Source: Bimuria novae-zelandiae CBS 107.79 (Eukaryota; Ascomycota; Dothideomycetes; Pleosporales; Didymosphaeriaceae). Taken from it: DNA of 64,000 bases. Position 1 is the first letter of the stretch; the number at the start of each line of letters is the position of its first letter. Below the pieces are notes generated by a model. It made no database searches. It had not been told where the DNA came from and saw only the letters and a list, made by a program, of their open reading frames with translations. This document shows positions 1 to 12,149 of the stretch, in pieces. The translations under genes and the position numbers were made by a program. The stretch covers positions 558,661 through 622,660 of the forward strand of contig ML976681.1 in the NCBI GenBank assembly GCA_010015655.1, read 5' to 3'.

Positions 1-193
1 GTTTTACGTCCGACAACTGAAGCTCTGTCTCCTCGATCTTCGGTATGATATCGTTGGAACCATCTCGGGATTCTAGTCGCTCATCAGATAGAGAGTCTGT
101 TGTGGAGAGGCCATTTGTGTCGAACGTTGGAGTGTTCACCGGGGACTCGCTGCTGGACGACATAGAAGGCTGAGGAGATGAGCTGGTGCTCAT
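1..193 (-). CDS. N-terminal fragment of a Ser-rich protein running off the left edge
   Basis: An ATG at 193 on the minus strand opens a frame that stays open to the window edge (64 codons). It starts MSTSSSPQPSMSSSSESP and continues with an acidic, Ser/Thr-rich stretch (NGLSTTDSLSDERLESRDG). This is a low-complexity, probably disordered N-terminus of the kind common in fungal regulators, but no domain is visible here, so no function is assigned. The codon use and the clean frame make a real gene likely. The rest lies outside the window. Confidence 0.5.
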   Translation of the reverse strand, partial: MSTSSSPQPSMSSSSESPVNTPTFDTNGLSTTDSLSDERLESRDGSNDIIPKIEETELQLSDVK

Positions 194-2928
194 GCGAGCG
201 TGCGCTGCCGACGGCCGTTGCCCGAAATTTAGGTTCGAGATCATTCGAACGATTAAGCGGCACTGTCAATGGTTACCGTGTGTCGGAGGCAAGCATTGGA
301 CGTATGCGTCGGTTGTTGGCGGAGTAGCTGTTCAGGCGAAGGGCGCCTCAAGAGCTCAAGCCGAGCAAGTGATTTTCTTGCAAGCAATTCGGCGACGATA
401 GCGTCCACGTACACAGCGTAGAGCGAAGCACCGGACAAGCAAAGTTGTAAAGGAGCGCGATGTTCTGGTAATGGGGGAATCCTAAGGGTCCAAGAGGATC
501 GCTCCCTCGAGTCGAGACGGCTGGCAACGTCGCGAGCGGGGGTGAGGAGGCCTTAGCGAATCGTGCGGCAAGCCAATAGTGGCTGGGGAAGAGGAACGGC
601 ACAGGTCGCACACGGCTGCGTCCACGGTGCAGTCCAGCAACGTTTAAGCACAGCGCGGGAAAATCAAGTGGCAAAAAGCCGGGGCCAATACCGAGATAAT
701 CAGACGTGACAAGGGATAGACGTGGTCGAGTGGGAGCGAAAGGCGCAAAAGAGATCGACCTGAGAGCGGGGACGGTGGAGGAAATACACTTTATTGACTA
801 GGGAGCTCCAAGGCTGCGGTACGAGGTATGTGAAAATCACTGAAGGAAGCCATTTCCACCGTACTGGTTCAGGCGACTCTCTTATAGACTACCAGCACCA
901 CGACCAGCATTGGACAGGAGCATTGGCCAGTCAATGGGACGTGTGGATGATTGCCTCGGGAGAGAGCACTAGCCTCTACGAGAGGCTGCAATCTCAGACG
1001 CGGGTGTATGTATTGTATATAATATGGTGGAGTCCAGTTATGCGTATTGTATTGCTGCTGACTGGGACTCGTTCCGCTTCGGAGGCCTGTATATATGCAC
1101 GTTGCTCGCTGTTCCTGTTGGCTGTCACATTTCGCGGGATGCCACAGTAGTAGTGTCTATATGATGAACAGCGGGGAAGCTTGCCATCGTGTGAGCATGC
1201 AGTCCCTCGTGGCCCGTGGGCTGATTTTGCCCAACGCTCAAGCTGCCCACAGCCGAGACCGGCTTGCGAGGCCAGCCTTTTGGTCGTTGCTATTTCCTAT
1301 GCTTATTGAACACGACCCAAACGCCATCAAAACGACGGCTGGTCGCTCAAGCACCTAGTAACGGCGCGATCTTTTGGTCTGGTCTTCCAAGATCCGGAAT
1401 GTGCCATGTGAATTAAGCCCCACTTCGCGAAGTTGCAGTACGTATTGATTCCTACTACTCGTATTGTCGTTCTATCGACAGTTGTCAACACTGTAGGTGC
1501 AGGGTCGCTTCTCGGCGGCGTAAGACGGAATGCCGCTTTCGTAAAGAGACTGGCATAAGCACCATGACGACGCTAGCCCGCAATGTCGAGGTTTAGGAGC
1601 TCAAGCGCAGGGACAGCTATCGCAAGGACCGTATCGCGCTGCGTCCTCGCCAGCCGATCCTGGGGTCGGGCAAGACAGCACTGGTTTAAACTTTGTTTGA
1701 GCGACGTGAGTCCCCGCATGGCCACAGCCCGTCAGCGCTGCAGGAGTACCAGCTACATAATCTGACGCTAGGTATCGGAGACGCTGCACAACGGAGCATG
1801 ACCAAGCGGAGAAGAGCCGCTTCAATTTTGTCGTTGCTCCACTTGAAAGTAGGGCATCTTGTCTTCACGATGCCATCTAGGTCGGAGCGGGAGCGGGACG
1901 GCTGCGAAGTTACGCACGCTCCAAAAGCTGGCCTCGAAAGGGCCGCTCCCGTCGAACCCTGAGCCCTGAGGTCGGATTGCGCGCGGAATGGAAGGAAATA
2001 GATATTGTGAGCATCGGGACCGCGCACTCTATGCCGACCAATTTGTGTCGGCGCTTCCGTCGATATTGCATTGACCTGATGAGGAGGAGTTACAGACGAG
2101 GCACAGCCGATGACGGCGAGAGCTTCCATGTGTGCGAGTTCGCAGCTGCGCCCAAGTCATCCATTGCCTTCCTATCATTACATGAAATTCTGACGTTGAA
2201 TCATTGTCAGAAGTCATCGACGGCCCATGGGTTGACCTAGCATTGTTTGGTCATGTGGCGCGCTGTTCGAAGCGAACAGTGATCGCCGTCTGGCATTAGA
2301 GCGCGGTTCCGAGCTCCCGAAGTGAGGCCGAAATGTGCACGCGCTGTCCAGCTTCAAGAAACGGCTAGGGTGAGCAGTTCATCGCGATTCCGTCGTGCAA
2401 GAGCCATGCTTGTTCACGAGCGACGGCATGACCCACATTAGTTCGCAGTCTTTGTCGCGGTAGAGAGGCGCCGGCACGGAAGGCACGATGTGCGAGACTG
2501 GTGTGACGTGCATATTTAGTGGGGGATACCGCCAAACCTGCCTCCGGTGTTGCATGCCCGAGCGTAGCCGACGTGGAGCGTTGAGAGCAGAGCTGTCATG
2601 TGTTCTCGTATCCGTTGGCCGATACCGCCCGTAGAATACAAAGACAAAGGCTGTGCATCGCTATGAAGTGGCTCGTAAAGGAGTGCCGACGAGGTTGCTG
2701 TTGTACGACCACAGTGATTTCTCACACTCCAAGTGCGGACGATGATGTCGGGTCTTGGCACATTTACGGCCCGACGTTGTTCCGAGATACCCCTGCGCAT
2801 CGTGAATGCTTTGAGCTCCCACAGCGACGACGGCAACGCCAGCGCGACCATGCGACCGCCTACAACGCGTCTCTAGGAATTTGAACGCGGGCGTACACCT
2901 CCACGCGCTCCATCAACATATCAACATC
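194..2928. other. Long intergenic region without a recognisable gene
   Basis: About 2.7 kb between the left-edge gene (minus strand) and CFT2 (plus strand), so it must hold both 5' regions. Open frames exist on both strands (at most about 150 codons, for example 1686-2129 minus), but none has a recognisable motif, splice structure or fungal-like composition. I see no RNA gene or repeat. Confidence 0.5.
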
Positions 2929-5789
2929 ATGTTCACCTTCACGCCGCTGCTGGGCGCGCAATCGGCGTCGCCCGCGTCACAGTCGCTGCTGGAATTCGAC
3001 GGCGGCATCAAGGTGCTCATCGACGTGGGCTGGGACGAGAGCTTTGATTCCGAGAAGCTCAAGGAGCTCGAGAAGTACGTGGCTAGCTTGTGCGGTGTGC
3101 GCAGTGTCAGCGAAAGGCGGCGTGCACCTGGGATGTAGCTAGGAACCGTCGCGCTCACTCGTAGCATCATTGTATTAAAGAAATCTACTGACTTCTATGC
3201 CCCAGACATGTCCCGACACTCTCGTTTATTCTTCTCACCCATGCGACCGTGGCACATATCGGCGCCTTCGCCCATTGCTGCAAACACATCCCCAAGTTCA
3301 AAAGCATACCCGTTTACGCAACGACGCCCGTCACGCAGCTCGGCCGCACGTTGTTGCAAGATGTATACGCGTCGACGCCACTGGCAAGCTCCGTCGTACC
3401 TTCTGACGCGCTTACCCAATCGGTCTATTCGCTCGGGAGCAACCCCAAGATCCTCATGCAGCCGCCGACACCAGCAGAAATCACGAGCTATTTCACCCTT
3501 ATCAATGAGCTAAAATACTCGGAACCGAGACAGCCCGACAGTGCCGAGTCCACGCCACCCCTTGGCCAGTTCACCATCACTGCATACAGCGCTGGACACA
3601 CGCTAGGAGGGACAATATGGCACCTGGACCACGACATGGAATCCGTCGTGTACTCGGTCAATTGGAACCAGGCAAGCGAGCGTGTTTTGTCGGGCGCCGG
3701 CTGGTTTGGTGAGGTGGGCGGCGAGGTCACCAAGGAGTTGCGCCAGCCCACAGCTATGATCTGCAGCAGCAGAGGCACTGGTCCCAAGGTAGCTGTCGGG
3801 CTTGACCAGCGAGACGAAACGCTCATAACTTTGATCAGAGACACTGTAGCCAACGGCGGGTCTGTGCTGATCCCCTCTGACTCCAGCGCTCGCGTTCTCG
3901 AATTAGCCCACCTCCTCGAAAAGACATGGGCCGGAGAAACGAATAGTCCCTTACGGAACGCCAAAGTCTTTCTCGCGAGTAGGACCGCTGGAGCAACCCT
4001 GAAATATACGCGTAGCTTATTGGAGTGGAAAATGGAGAAAGGTATTGGGGAAGACTCGTTTGATTTTAAACACGTAACGATCCTAGAGCGGAAATCGCGC
4101 GTTACAAAGATGCTAGCACAAGCCGAGCCTCGTGTCATCCTCGCAAGTGATGCGTCCTTGGAATGGGGCTTTTCCAAAGATGCAGTGAAGAGCATAGCAT
4201 CCGATCCTCGCAATCTCATCGTTCTGACCGAGCGGGCGGCTGACCTTGGAGGTAAGCACAAGGGGTTAGGAAGATATTTGTGGGAGTTGTGGAGCGCGGG
4301 TACCTCACTTCCACCTTCCGAGCAAGATTGGACCTCGATCGCCCCTGTTGGTCTCTCTGGACACCAAGCATCGCTCAGGTCGGCCCGCGGCGCAGCGCTA
4401 GAAGGCCAGGAACTCTCATTATACCAACAATATCTTGCCACGCAACGATCACTTCAGGACACCATGCAAGGGGATTCTAGCACGGCGCTAGAGACGTCAG
4501 GTGATGCTGGCGACACTTGGTCGGCATCGACTTCCACAACTTCGGAAGACTCCGACGATGAACATCAAGGAAGGCTGTTAAACACTGCGACCATCCTGCG
4601 TCATACCAGAAAGAAGCTTGGCTTGAGTGATGAAGAGCTTGGTGTCAAAATCCTTGTTCAACGGAAGAATGTACATGACTGGGACGTGCGGGGCAAAAAG
4701 GGAGAGGAGAAGATGTTCCCGTTCGTCGCCAAGCAGCGACGCGCAGATGACTTTGGCGAGATGATCCGGCTGGAAGACTTCCCTCGTGAGGAAGAAGCTG
4801 AGGTCACAGGAGCCGAATTAAGAGATGGAATGAAGAAAGAGAACGAGGTGGGCCAAAAGAGAAAGTGGGAGCACGTGACTGTCTCAGCTGCCCGCGGCAG
4901 TCACCAGAACAAGCACCGGAGAACAGACTCGAACGACCACGGAGCCATAGATGATGGCGACGTCTCTGATGAAGAACTCGGAGAGGATGCGCCTCGCATT
5001 GAGGGTCCTTCCAAGGTCGTTTTTGACACCGAAACATTACAACTACATTGTCGCATTGCCTTCGTGGACTTCTCTGCACTGCACGATCTGCGTATGATCA
5101 CTAACCTGTTGGGTCTCATTCAGCCTCGAAAGCTTATTCTTGTTGCGGGAGACGACACCGAGACCCAAATTCTGGCACAAGAGGCCCAAAAGGCATTCGC
5201 CGCCCGCACAGGTGAATCGTCGAAGACGGACGAAGTCTTCACGCCTGTTCTAGGACAGGTCATAGACGCCAGCGTGGACACCAATGCCTGGTCTGTGAAG
5301 CTCAGCCGTAACATGGTACGCAGACTACAGTGGCAGAAGATTGGGAAACTGGGCGTTGTCGCGATCACCGGCCGACTAGCAGCCGCTTCTCTCGAGCCTA
5401 CTTCGAATGAGGACGAAGGCACTGCGAAAAAGAAACCTAAGCTCGAAGTACCCACGGCGACTGAGAATGACAAGATGGACACGACACCCATCCTCGATGT
5501 TGTACCCGCTAATCTCTCCATCGCCGTCCGCTCCGTTGCACAGCCCTTCCACGTCGGCGACATGCGACTGCCAGAGCTGCGCAAGTTCCTGCAGGCTGCC
5601 GGCATGACAGCGGATCTGGCAGGTGGAGGAGCATTGGTTGTCAACAATACCGTCACGGTGCGAATCAACAAAGCTACCGGGACAATCGACGTTGACGGTG
5701 GTGCCTACTCCCTTGACAAGGATGCAATGACGTTTTACAAAGTGAGGAGGAAGGTGTATGAGGGCTTAGCAGTTGTTGCGGGCGCTTAG
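2929..5789 (+). CDS. CFT2: Cleavage and polyadenylation factor subunit CFT2 (CPSF100-like)
   Basis: Exons 2929-3074 and 3206-5789, intron of 131 nt (donor GTACGT, acceptor CCCCAG); product 909 aa. It belongs to the metallo-beta-lactamase/beta-CASP family that forms the core of the nuclear pre-mRNA 3'-end cleavage complex. The start MFTFTPLLGAQSAS and the joined segment SFILLTHATVAHIGAFAHCC are typical of CPSF100. The zinc motif HxHxDH reads H61-A-T-V-A-H66, so at least two metal ligands are absent, as expected for this non-catalytic partner of the CPSF73/Ysh1 nuclease. A charged linker lies at about residues 430-600 (acidic SEDSDDE, basic KRKWEH). The C-terminal Cft2 domain begins near RKLILVAGDDTETQ and ends GLAVVAGA. 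The start was chosen because the first ATG immediately precedes the conserved N-terminal strand. Family assignment is firm; the splice site is supported by frame continuity across the motif. Confidence 0.93.
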
Positions 5790-6619
5790 AGCGTTTTGAC
5801 TTAGGTTGAATATGTATTGTGTACTCTTGCGTGGGATGCTCAGGTATGGATCTCCTACCGGACTACGGCGTTCTGATACCTCTGTGTAGTAGTAGTACGA
5901 TACCTTTGGAATTGATGCGAACATCGAGTGTCGCTTTCGTCAGATCCCTGATATATATTCCCTTTGTGCTCAAGTCAGGCGAACATGTGGCTTGCCAGTG
6001 CCGTCTTAGCTCAAACGAGTCTGGCCTTGATGCCGCTCATGTGAATGCGAGCCTAAGTGCTGATAGTGAGGGACAACACCTCGAAATTCACGCTTTGTAG
6101 TGGCTACGGCACACTTCACAAGTCCCACGTCACAGCATGCCCTGTTTGTAAAGCACAGTTTACACCAACGAAGTGCCCTAATTCCTGCGATTATTGTTCA
6201 AGCAGTTAGCTTCCACTTCACAATCCACTTCAAGAGCAGGCATTCAACGTCCTCGTTTGCAACAACACTCGTATACCAACACTGCCTTTCTCTTCACGCT
6301 CAGCACCCGTTTCATACTCTTCAATGTCGCCATCACGTTCGTGTATATATACGCGCTCCCAGTGCACTTTTTGTCTTCGTCGTCACTGCTTTCGTGCTCT
6401 ACAAAGCGATCTCAACGGATCACAAAGCAGTCGTCTATACGGCGTTCTGTTCCTCCTCAGAACCACTCATTCCCTTCTATCCTCCTTTATTCCTTTCGTT
6501 AGCCTCACCAGGGGTTGTATCAACCAGGTATACGCCGCATCCTCTTCAGCACAGAAAAGGATACAACACAAAACACTACAATCAATTCTTCATCCCCACC
6601 ACCGCCATCTCAGCCTAAG
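5790..6619. other. Intergenic region; pyrimidine-rich leader of the next gene
   Basis: 3' flank of CFT2 followed by the presumed promoter and 5' UTR of the Pro/Gly/Met-rich gene. From about 6,220 the plus strand is markedly C/T-rich, which is usual upstream of fungal transcription starts. A TATATATA-like run lies near 6,344. No gene is recognised. Confidence 0.45.
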
Positions 6620-7696
6620 ATGTCCGGCCCACCCCCTCCCCTCGGCGAATCCTGGTTCCCCAACGTCGGCGGCAACATAGCCATGAACCGCGACCCTATC
6701 CCGCCCCCCTTCGACCCGCCCAACCCCCCTCCCTACCCGCCTCCAGGCCCTCCTTCCGCCGCCGCAGAAGGCGCAGCCGCCTCTGCGGAAGCCAACGGCA
6801 ACGCAGAGCAGATCTTCCCCCCCACCATGACACACCACCTCCCCGGCATACCTCTCGCACACTCTCTCGGCCCCTTCCCCCCGCCCATGATGGGCATGGG
6901 CATGGGCATGCCCGGGCCCTTTGGTCCGATGATGGGGATGGGGATGGGGTTCGGCATGGACCATGTGCAATCCGCCGGCCCTCTCGCTCCGCCGCGCATG
7001 CCGTGGAACACACCCGGCCTCCTCGGGAACCCCTCGACGCAGCACGGCGCATGTGTACCCGGCATGCCGTGGCTGGGGTTTGAGAAGAACATGGATGGCC
7101 CGCCTGCGCCGCCGGGCATCGGGGAGGGCGTGCCGCCGTTTGCGCCGGGGGCGCCGCTGTGGGCCGGGGGCGCGATTCCGGGGCTCGGCGCTATGGGCAT
7201 GAACTCCATGGCAATGGGTATGGGTATGGGTATGGGCGTAGGCTTCTACCCCGGCATGTACCGCCCCGCCCCCGGCATAATGTGCGAAGCCCTCGCCGAA
7301 CCGCAACCGCCCCAGGGCGACATAACCTCTCTCCCCGGCGGGGTGCCCCCGGGCATGACACACGTCGAGTCGACCGAGCACTCTATCATCCACCTCCTCA
7401 AGGGCCCCGTGTTCCCCTGGCTCAACCACGGTATGCCCATGGAAGTCGAGATCTTGTTCGCGTCGTGCAGCACGAGTATCAATCGGTTGATCGAGGCGTG
7501 TAATAATAATCAAGATTGTGAGGGCTATGGGGTTAGCGAGGTGCATGAGATGGTTAATGGGACGTGGGAGAAGGGGCAGACGTTTTTGTATGGGGAACCG
7601 ATGAGTATGGTGTTGACGTTGGGGGATGCGGGTTGGGGGAAGGATAGGAATAGACCGGGGGGGAGGAGCTTGCATATTTATTTGCATAAAGTTTAG
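6620..7696 (+). CDS. Pro/Gly/Met-rich protein with a conserved-looking C-terminal segment
   Basis: Single-exon frame of 358 aa from ATG 6620 (MSGPPPPLGESWFPN); an in-frame upstream extension to 6515 is Ser/Thr-rich leader sequence and was left out. Residues 1-85 are dominated by Pro runs. Residues about 125-150 and 195-215 carry Met-Gly alternations (MGMGMGMGMG). From about residue 250 the composition becomes ordinary (HSIIHLLKGPVFPWLNHG, then EILFASCSTSINRLIEAC) and ends SLHIYLHKV, suggesting a small folded C-terminal domain after a disordered region. Third-position GC is very high in the first two thirds and falls sharply near 7,500. I do not recognise the family. A 365-codon frame on the opposite strand is most likely a shadow of the biased composition. 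Confidence 0.65.
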   Translation: MSGPPPPLGESWFPNVGGNIAMNRDPIPPPFDPPNPPPYPPPGPPSAAAEGAAASAEANGNAEQIFPPTMTHHLPGIPLAHSLGPFPPPMMGMGMGMPGPFGPMMGMGMGFGMDHVQSAGPLAPPRMPWNTPGLLGNPSTQHGACVPGMPWLGFEKNMDGPPAPPGIGEGVPPFAPGAPLWAGGAIPGLGAMGMNSMAMGMGMGMGVGFYPGMYRPAPGIMCEALAEPQPPQGDITSLPGGVPPGMTHVESTEHSIIHLLKGPVFPWLNHGMPMEVEILFASCSTSINRLIEACNNNQDCEGYGVSEVHEMVNGTWEKGQTFLYGEPMSMVLTLGDAGWGKDRNRPGGRSLHIYLHKV

Positions 7697-9271
7697 AGGG
7701 TTTGGGTATGAGGGTGGGGAATGTTGGGGAAGAGGTGCTGGTGGAGTTTACTTTATCCTGATGGTGGAATCTTTTTTTGCATCTATGACGGATATAGGAT
7801 TCTCCGTCTCCATCTGTTTGGTTTTTGCGAGTATTATGGCCTATGAAGCGTCATGAGGCATCGGAACATATGTAAAAATTTTCCTCCTGTGTAATCCTAT
7901 TGAGCTTGATTGTCAAGTAGGCGACGTAGCTATATTATCGAGTAAAGGTTCTAGGGATTCCAATGGCTATTTATCTTAAGAGTGCAGATCTACAAACAGC
8001 AGGAGTGGAGATTGGATGCGTGAATGAGTACCTCTGGCAGTGTAGTGAGTGAAGGTTCCGTGAATTGGGTTTGTGCATTCATCACACTGTCTGTGTTGAA
8101 TATATATAACGGAACGACAAATTTAGAACATATAGATTGATTATTCCTCGTCGGAGACGAGCTAGCGCTAGCTATGTTGCTTCCAAAGCCAAATTGTAAC
8201 CCTTCATCCCTCTTCCCCTCCCATCTCTTCACAGATCCAATTTAGAACTCCAAATCTCGAGGATGCGCGTCCCTCTCGGGACATCGTGTCCAAGTCCTCA
8301 GCGGCGTAGCGAAAGACGAATTATGCCAAGCGCGGTTCCCATTCCCATCGCGCGCGAAGCCATCCCTACGACCACCATTGCTACATGAGTTGAGCAAAGC
8401 ATTATCGTCTTCCCGCCACGCTCCATTGGGGGATCCCCAGCGGTGACGATCCCCGTCATTACCGTCGTCCCACCCTTCGACCCTCCTGATACTGGCGTCA
8501 CACATACGTCTTCCGGTTTAGGGATCATTGTCAAAGTGTTCTCTTGGAAGTCCGAAAGCTCGCCTATCAAGCCCGCCGCCTACACGGCCTGGTCCTGAAT
8601 GAAAATCGTGCAGACGGGCGGAAACACCGTTGAGATATAGTTGCCTTTCTCGCTCACGTCGTGACATGTGGTACTTGTTTGGTTGATTGGGTTTCGATTT
8701 TGTTGATACCTTGGGTAGCTGAGCGTTTTATTGGTTAGATACGGTGGTAAACGTCGTTGGTCGAACTTATAATAGAGTCTGTTTAAGAGAAGTGACCTGG
8801 GGTACTTATAGTATTGTCAGAGACCTCTTCAGTGAAGTTCCAGTAATGATGATCTTAACATTGATATCAGCTCTACACGAATTCAAAAGTCTTTGAATAT
8901 GGTATTTCAGTACAGTTGTCTAGTTCGTTAGATAGCCCCATTTTCTAGGTGAATTTGGGCATTGAATAAGCCATAAGAATAATTTCATACTAACGATTGG
9001 GTTTCGATTACTATTCGACCACACCTTGGTAAGAGCTCATGTTTGATATTTCTTGACAAATTCAAATGAATTGCCACCTGCAGAGTTACCATGATGCCAT
9101 AATAACCTCGGTACCCGCTCGTAGTAGAATAAAGACCAAGTAGTATCGGCTATAGTCCATCGCACAAAGAGCACCGTCCCTCTCAAACATAATCCCTACC
9201 AAACAGTTAATGTCTTGCAAACAGAAGAATTTGGGACCTCATCTTACCATTCGTGGAAACTCAGAAAACTT
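7697..9271. other. Intergenic region without a recognisable gene
   Basis: About 1.6 kb between the Pro/Gly/Met-rich gene and the decayed F-box gene. A 90-codon minus-strand frame at 8298-8570 has a hydrophobic Met/Gly/Ala-rich end but no recognisable motif. The segment 8,640-9,130 is comparatively AT-rich. No RNA gene or repeat was seen. Confidence 0.4.
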
Positions 9272-11047
9272 TCACAAAGCTATTGGCAACATTACCGCAT
9301 AACCACGGTTTCTCGTAACGCTCAACTTCACTGTCGAGTTGTGAGTGCTCTCGCAGCACCCGTTCTCGTCAACGTATCTAGCAATGTACTTCATCGCTAT
9401 GTTGGTAACCAACCTGTTTTTCAACTTCTCCGTATTTGTGGTGATATAGCCGGATACTCCTTTGTAGGAGTCCGTTATGTCGGGAGGTTTGAGCCAGAAT
9501 TCCACTTGATGGAGGTCCAAATTCTCTTCATGTCTGAGCAGCGACACGAAGAAAAATATGATGCGTACGTTGCATTGTTGGACTACCAGTGAGGTCAAGT
9601 GAGGTGGGAAGAGACCTAATCGCCTCGATACTGCTAGGGTTTGCGTCTCTCCTAAGTATTCCGACTCAGGCCCTATCAAGAGATGCTGAGGTATGACGAG
9701 CTTTTCCATCCTGTGAAATTTCGATAGATCCGGCATCTTATAAATCGGAAAAAGGCTAGTCTGATCGGGGACTGAAAGGCGTAACGTCCTCAAGGTGGTG
9801 CGGAATGGCAATAGCACCGGGCTCAGCAGCCCGTATGCCGCACATAATGTTTTTGCGTGGCGATTGCTCATCTCGCGTCTACCTTGCGTACAATCGCAGA
9901 ACTCAATTAAATGAAGGTCTTCGAACGCTGCGAGAAACTCCGACCAGATAGACACGCAATCGCTAACGCGGTATGGAGCGCTCAGGTCGAGATGCAGTCG
10001 TAGGTTCTCGATATGTGATATCTTGGCCATTGACGTTCGCTTGTACGTCCTGAGTCCTGGCAGGCATTTCATCATGCAGATCTCGGCCGTCTTGACGTTT
10101 GGTAGGTAGTGCAAGATCCACATACTTTCGGCACAATAGGCTAAGATGCTGATATAGCGAAGATTTTGAAATGTCCAGAGTGATACAGACAGGGTTATTG
10201 TCATGATATGAAGCGCACGCACCGTTGGGGAGGCACGCTTTGCTCATAAAAGAGAACTTTTATACCGGTGCTTACGTCCCACAACCTCAGTTGCTGCAGT
10301 CTGGGGAGTAGCGCCAGGAGCGCGGGTAACCATAAAAATAACGATGTGTGCTTGGCTGCCGCAGTGGTGTATAATGATAGTACTGGCCGGATGCGCGTGT
10401 CCTCGTCTGAGCGCAGCAGAGAAGCAAGCTGAGTCTCCAATATTTTGAAGGACGCATCGTCATCATAAGCATAATAACTATTCAGCAATGATATATGCAG
10501 TTGCCTGACATAATCTCTCAGGTGTGGCTTGTCGACCATCAGGCGAGTGAACTTGAACAGCATGCTCTGTCGGATCTGATTCTCTGGAATCCGACGGTGT
10601 GGCCAACCCAATTTTTTGAAGAAATGTTCGGTTCGGAGGTGGACTTCAATGCATGCGATTCTGTCCGTGCCAGTCGTCGATGAAGACCGTGTGGAACAAC
10701 AGTTCTTAGGCAACGGGCCTTATGTCCTTACATATAAGCGATGCATTCCGTAGATCAGCCGTTTCCTTGGAGATAATTGGTGCCGAATGCGTCTCGTTGG
10801 GAGTCTGTGCACTTTTGATGCAGGTACTGAAAAAGAATTCCTCGTGGTCGAGAAGATGTGAGAGAATGAGAAGTCGGTATTCGTCTGCTAACCGATGCAG
10901 ACACCCACTGCCACGCTCCAACGCGAAACCTGCGCTCCTTCTGTCGAAAACCGCTTTAAGCTTCCGGAAACTCTTCTTATCGCCTGCCTGGGGTACTCGC
11001 TCCTTGCTGGTGTTAAAGGAGACGATTTTCGCCTTGAGGTTGACCAT
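9272..11047 (-). pseudogene. Decayed F-box/LRR-like protein gene
   Basis: Three successive minus-strand frames make up what looks like one fungal F-box protein. The first (11047-10706) begins with an ATG and holds an F-box-like segment (RLADEYRLLILSHLLDH) and SLICKDIRPVA, then meets TAA. The same frame continues sensibly past the stop (ELLFHTVFIDDWHGQNRMH), so the stop looks like a Gln codon CAA changed to TAA. A second frame (to 10201) carries LRR-like text (DYVRQLHISLLNSYYAYDD, LPRLQQLRLWD). A third (10222-9272) continues with SLWTFQNLRYISILAYC. The step from second to third frame could be a short GTAAGC...AAAG intron (about 38 nt) or a frameshift. Such proteins normally recruit substrates to SCF ubiquitin ligases. 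One nonsense change and at least one frame break point to a pseudogene, though a sequencing error cannot be excluded. Confidence 0.6.
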
Positions 11048-12149
11048 CTCGCGAATTCGTACACGCTACGAGAGAGTGTATGCCGGAAATTGAGTGTAGT
11101 CTGATATTATAGAATGGGGTGAAGAGGTGACGAGTCGTGGGGTTTTTATAATGGAAGCTGGAGGTCCCCTGGGTATGGCCTGGCGAGGTTGACTGGACGT
11201 GTTGCTCGAGCGTCACTATGTCACATGCTCCTTCAACACGCGCACGAGCCTGAAGCTCAGCCACAAAGGTAATAAAATCTAACTCTTATCTTTATGCGCC
11301 ACATTAGAGAGTATAGTGTCGCCGAACGGTCTGCACAATGTTTGTACCTGAACTGTTAGAACAGACTGTGCATTCGATTTCGGTTCAGTTTCTGCCGCAT
11401 CTATTTGCGTTCCTGCCTCAGCATGTTCGAACCTAATCAATTATTATCATTTGATATATAATACTCTCTCTTTTCGACCCCGAAGGCCTATCGCGCAATG
11501 CCTTCTGTAAAGCGAAAAAGAGTGTTGAGGCAATCGTTGTTGATTGAGTAGCTTCTCTATGGAGCTATATACTGTGTGGATCACGTGCATGGGCCGCACG
11601 TACGCGGGTGGCCCAAGCTCTATACTGAACCGTCACACCTTCTATCAACGTTTCCTTTTTCGCCCTTTCCCAGCGTTTTAGAATTTTCTTTTACCGTCAC
11701 CAACGACCTGAACAGATCATGTGGCACACGGCAGCTGAAAAACGCGATGATTCCAGCAACACAAAGACACCGGTATTTTCGCTACATAGTTTTGGTTTTA
11801 TTCGAATCCAGATATTTCCCGTTGTTGCTCTCCGCATCAATCTATAGTAATTGAGCGAACGTGGAAGGCACAAAAGGCACAAGTCGAGGTGATCCTGGGC
11901 CAAGTGGTAAGTGGCGGATTCATATGTAGAGTCAGTAGTAAGCAACCACACAAATACGCAAGCCAACAAACCCTGTCGTTAAGCGGACTCTGAATTCCTG
12001 ATGCGATGTTCGTCGCATACAGAGGTGGCTGTTGCACGAAGGTGCAGGTATGAAACATCCCACTGTTTGAAACATCACCCGCATTCTTGAACCCGACCCC
12101 AGACTCAAAATCTCACTCCGCCTCATCGAGACGATTTCCATCATTCATC
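11048..12149. other. Intergenic region containing one copy of a dispersed ~65-bp sequence
   Basis: 5' flanks of the divergent F-box pseudogene and SET gene. It holds copy A of the dispersed sequence (11684-11750). No other gene or RNA is recognised. Confidence 0.45.
11684..11750. repeat. Dispersed ~65-bp sequence, copy A
   Basis: The core CAACGACCTGAACAGATCAT followed by GCACACGGCAGCTGAAAAAC matches copies at 14934-15000 and 58976-59044. On the minus strand all three read as similar peptide (here PHDLFRSLVTVKEN). It may be a fragment of a mobile or repeated gene. Confidence 0.6.

Noticed and set aside
1686..2129. 147-codon minus-strand frame upstream of CFT2
   Set aside because: No recognisable motif or splice structure, and overlapped by similar-length frames on the other strand.
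6590..7687. 365-codon minus-strand frame opposite the Pro/Gly/Met-rich gene
   Set aside because: Arg/His/Gly-rich shadow produced by strong third-position GC bias of the sense gene.
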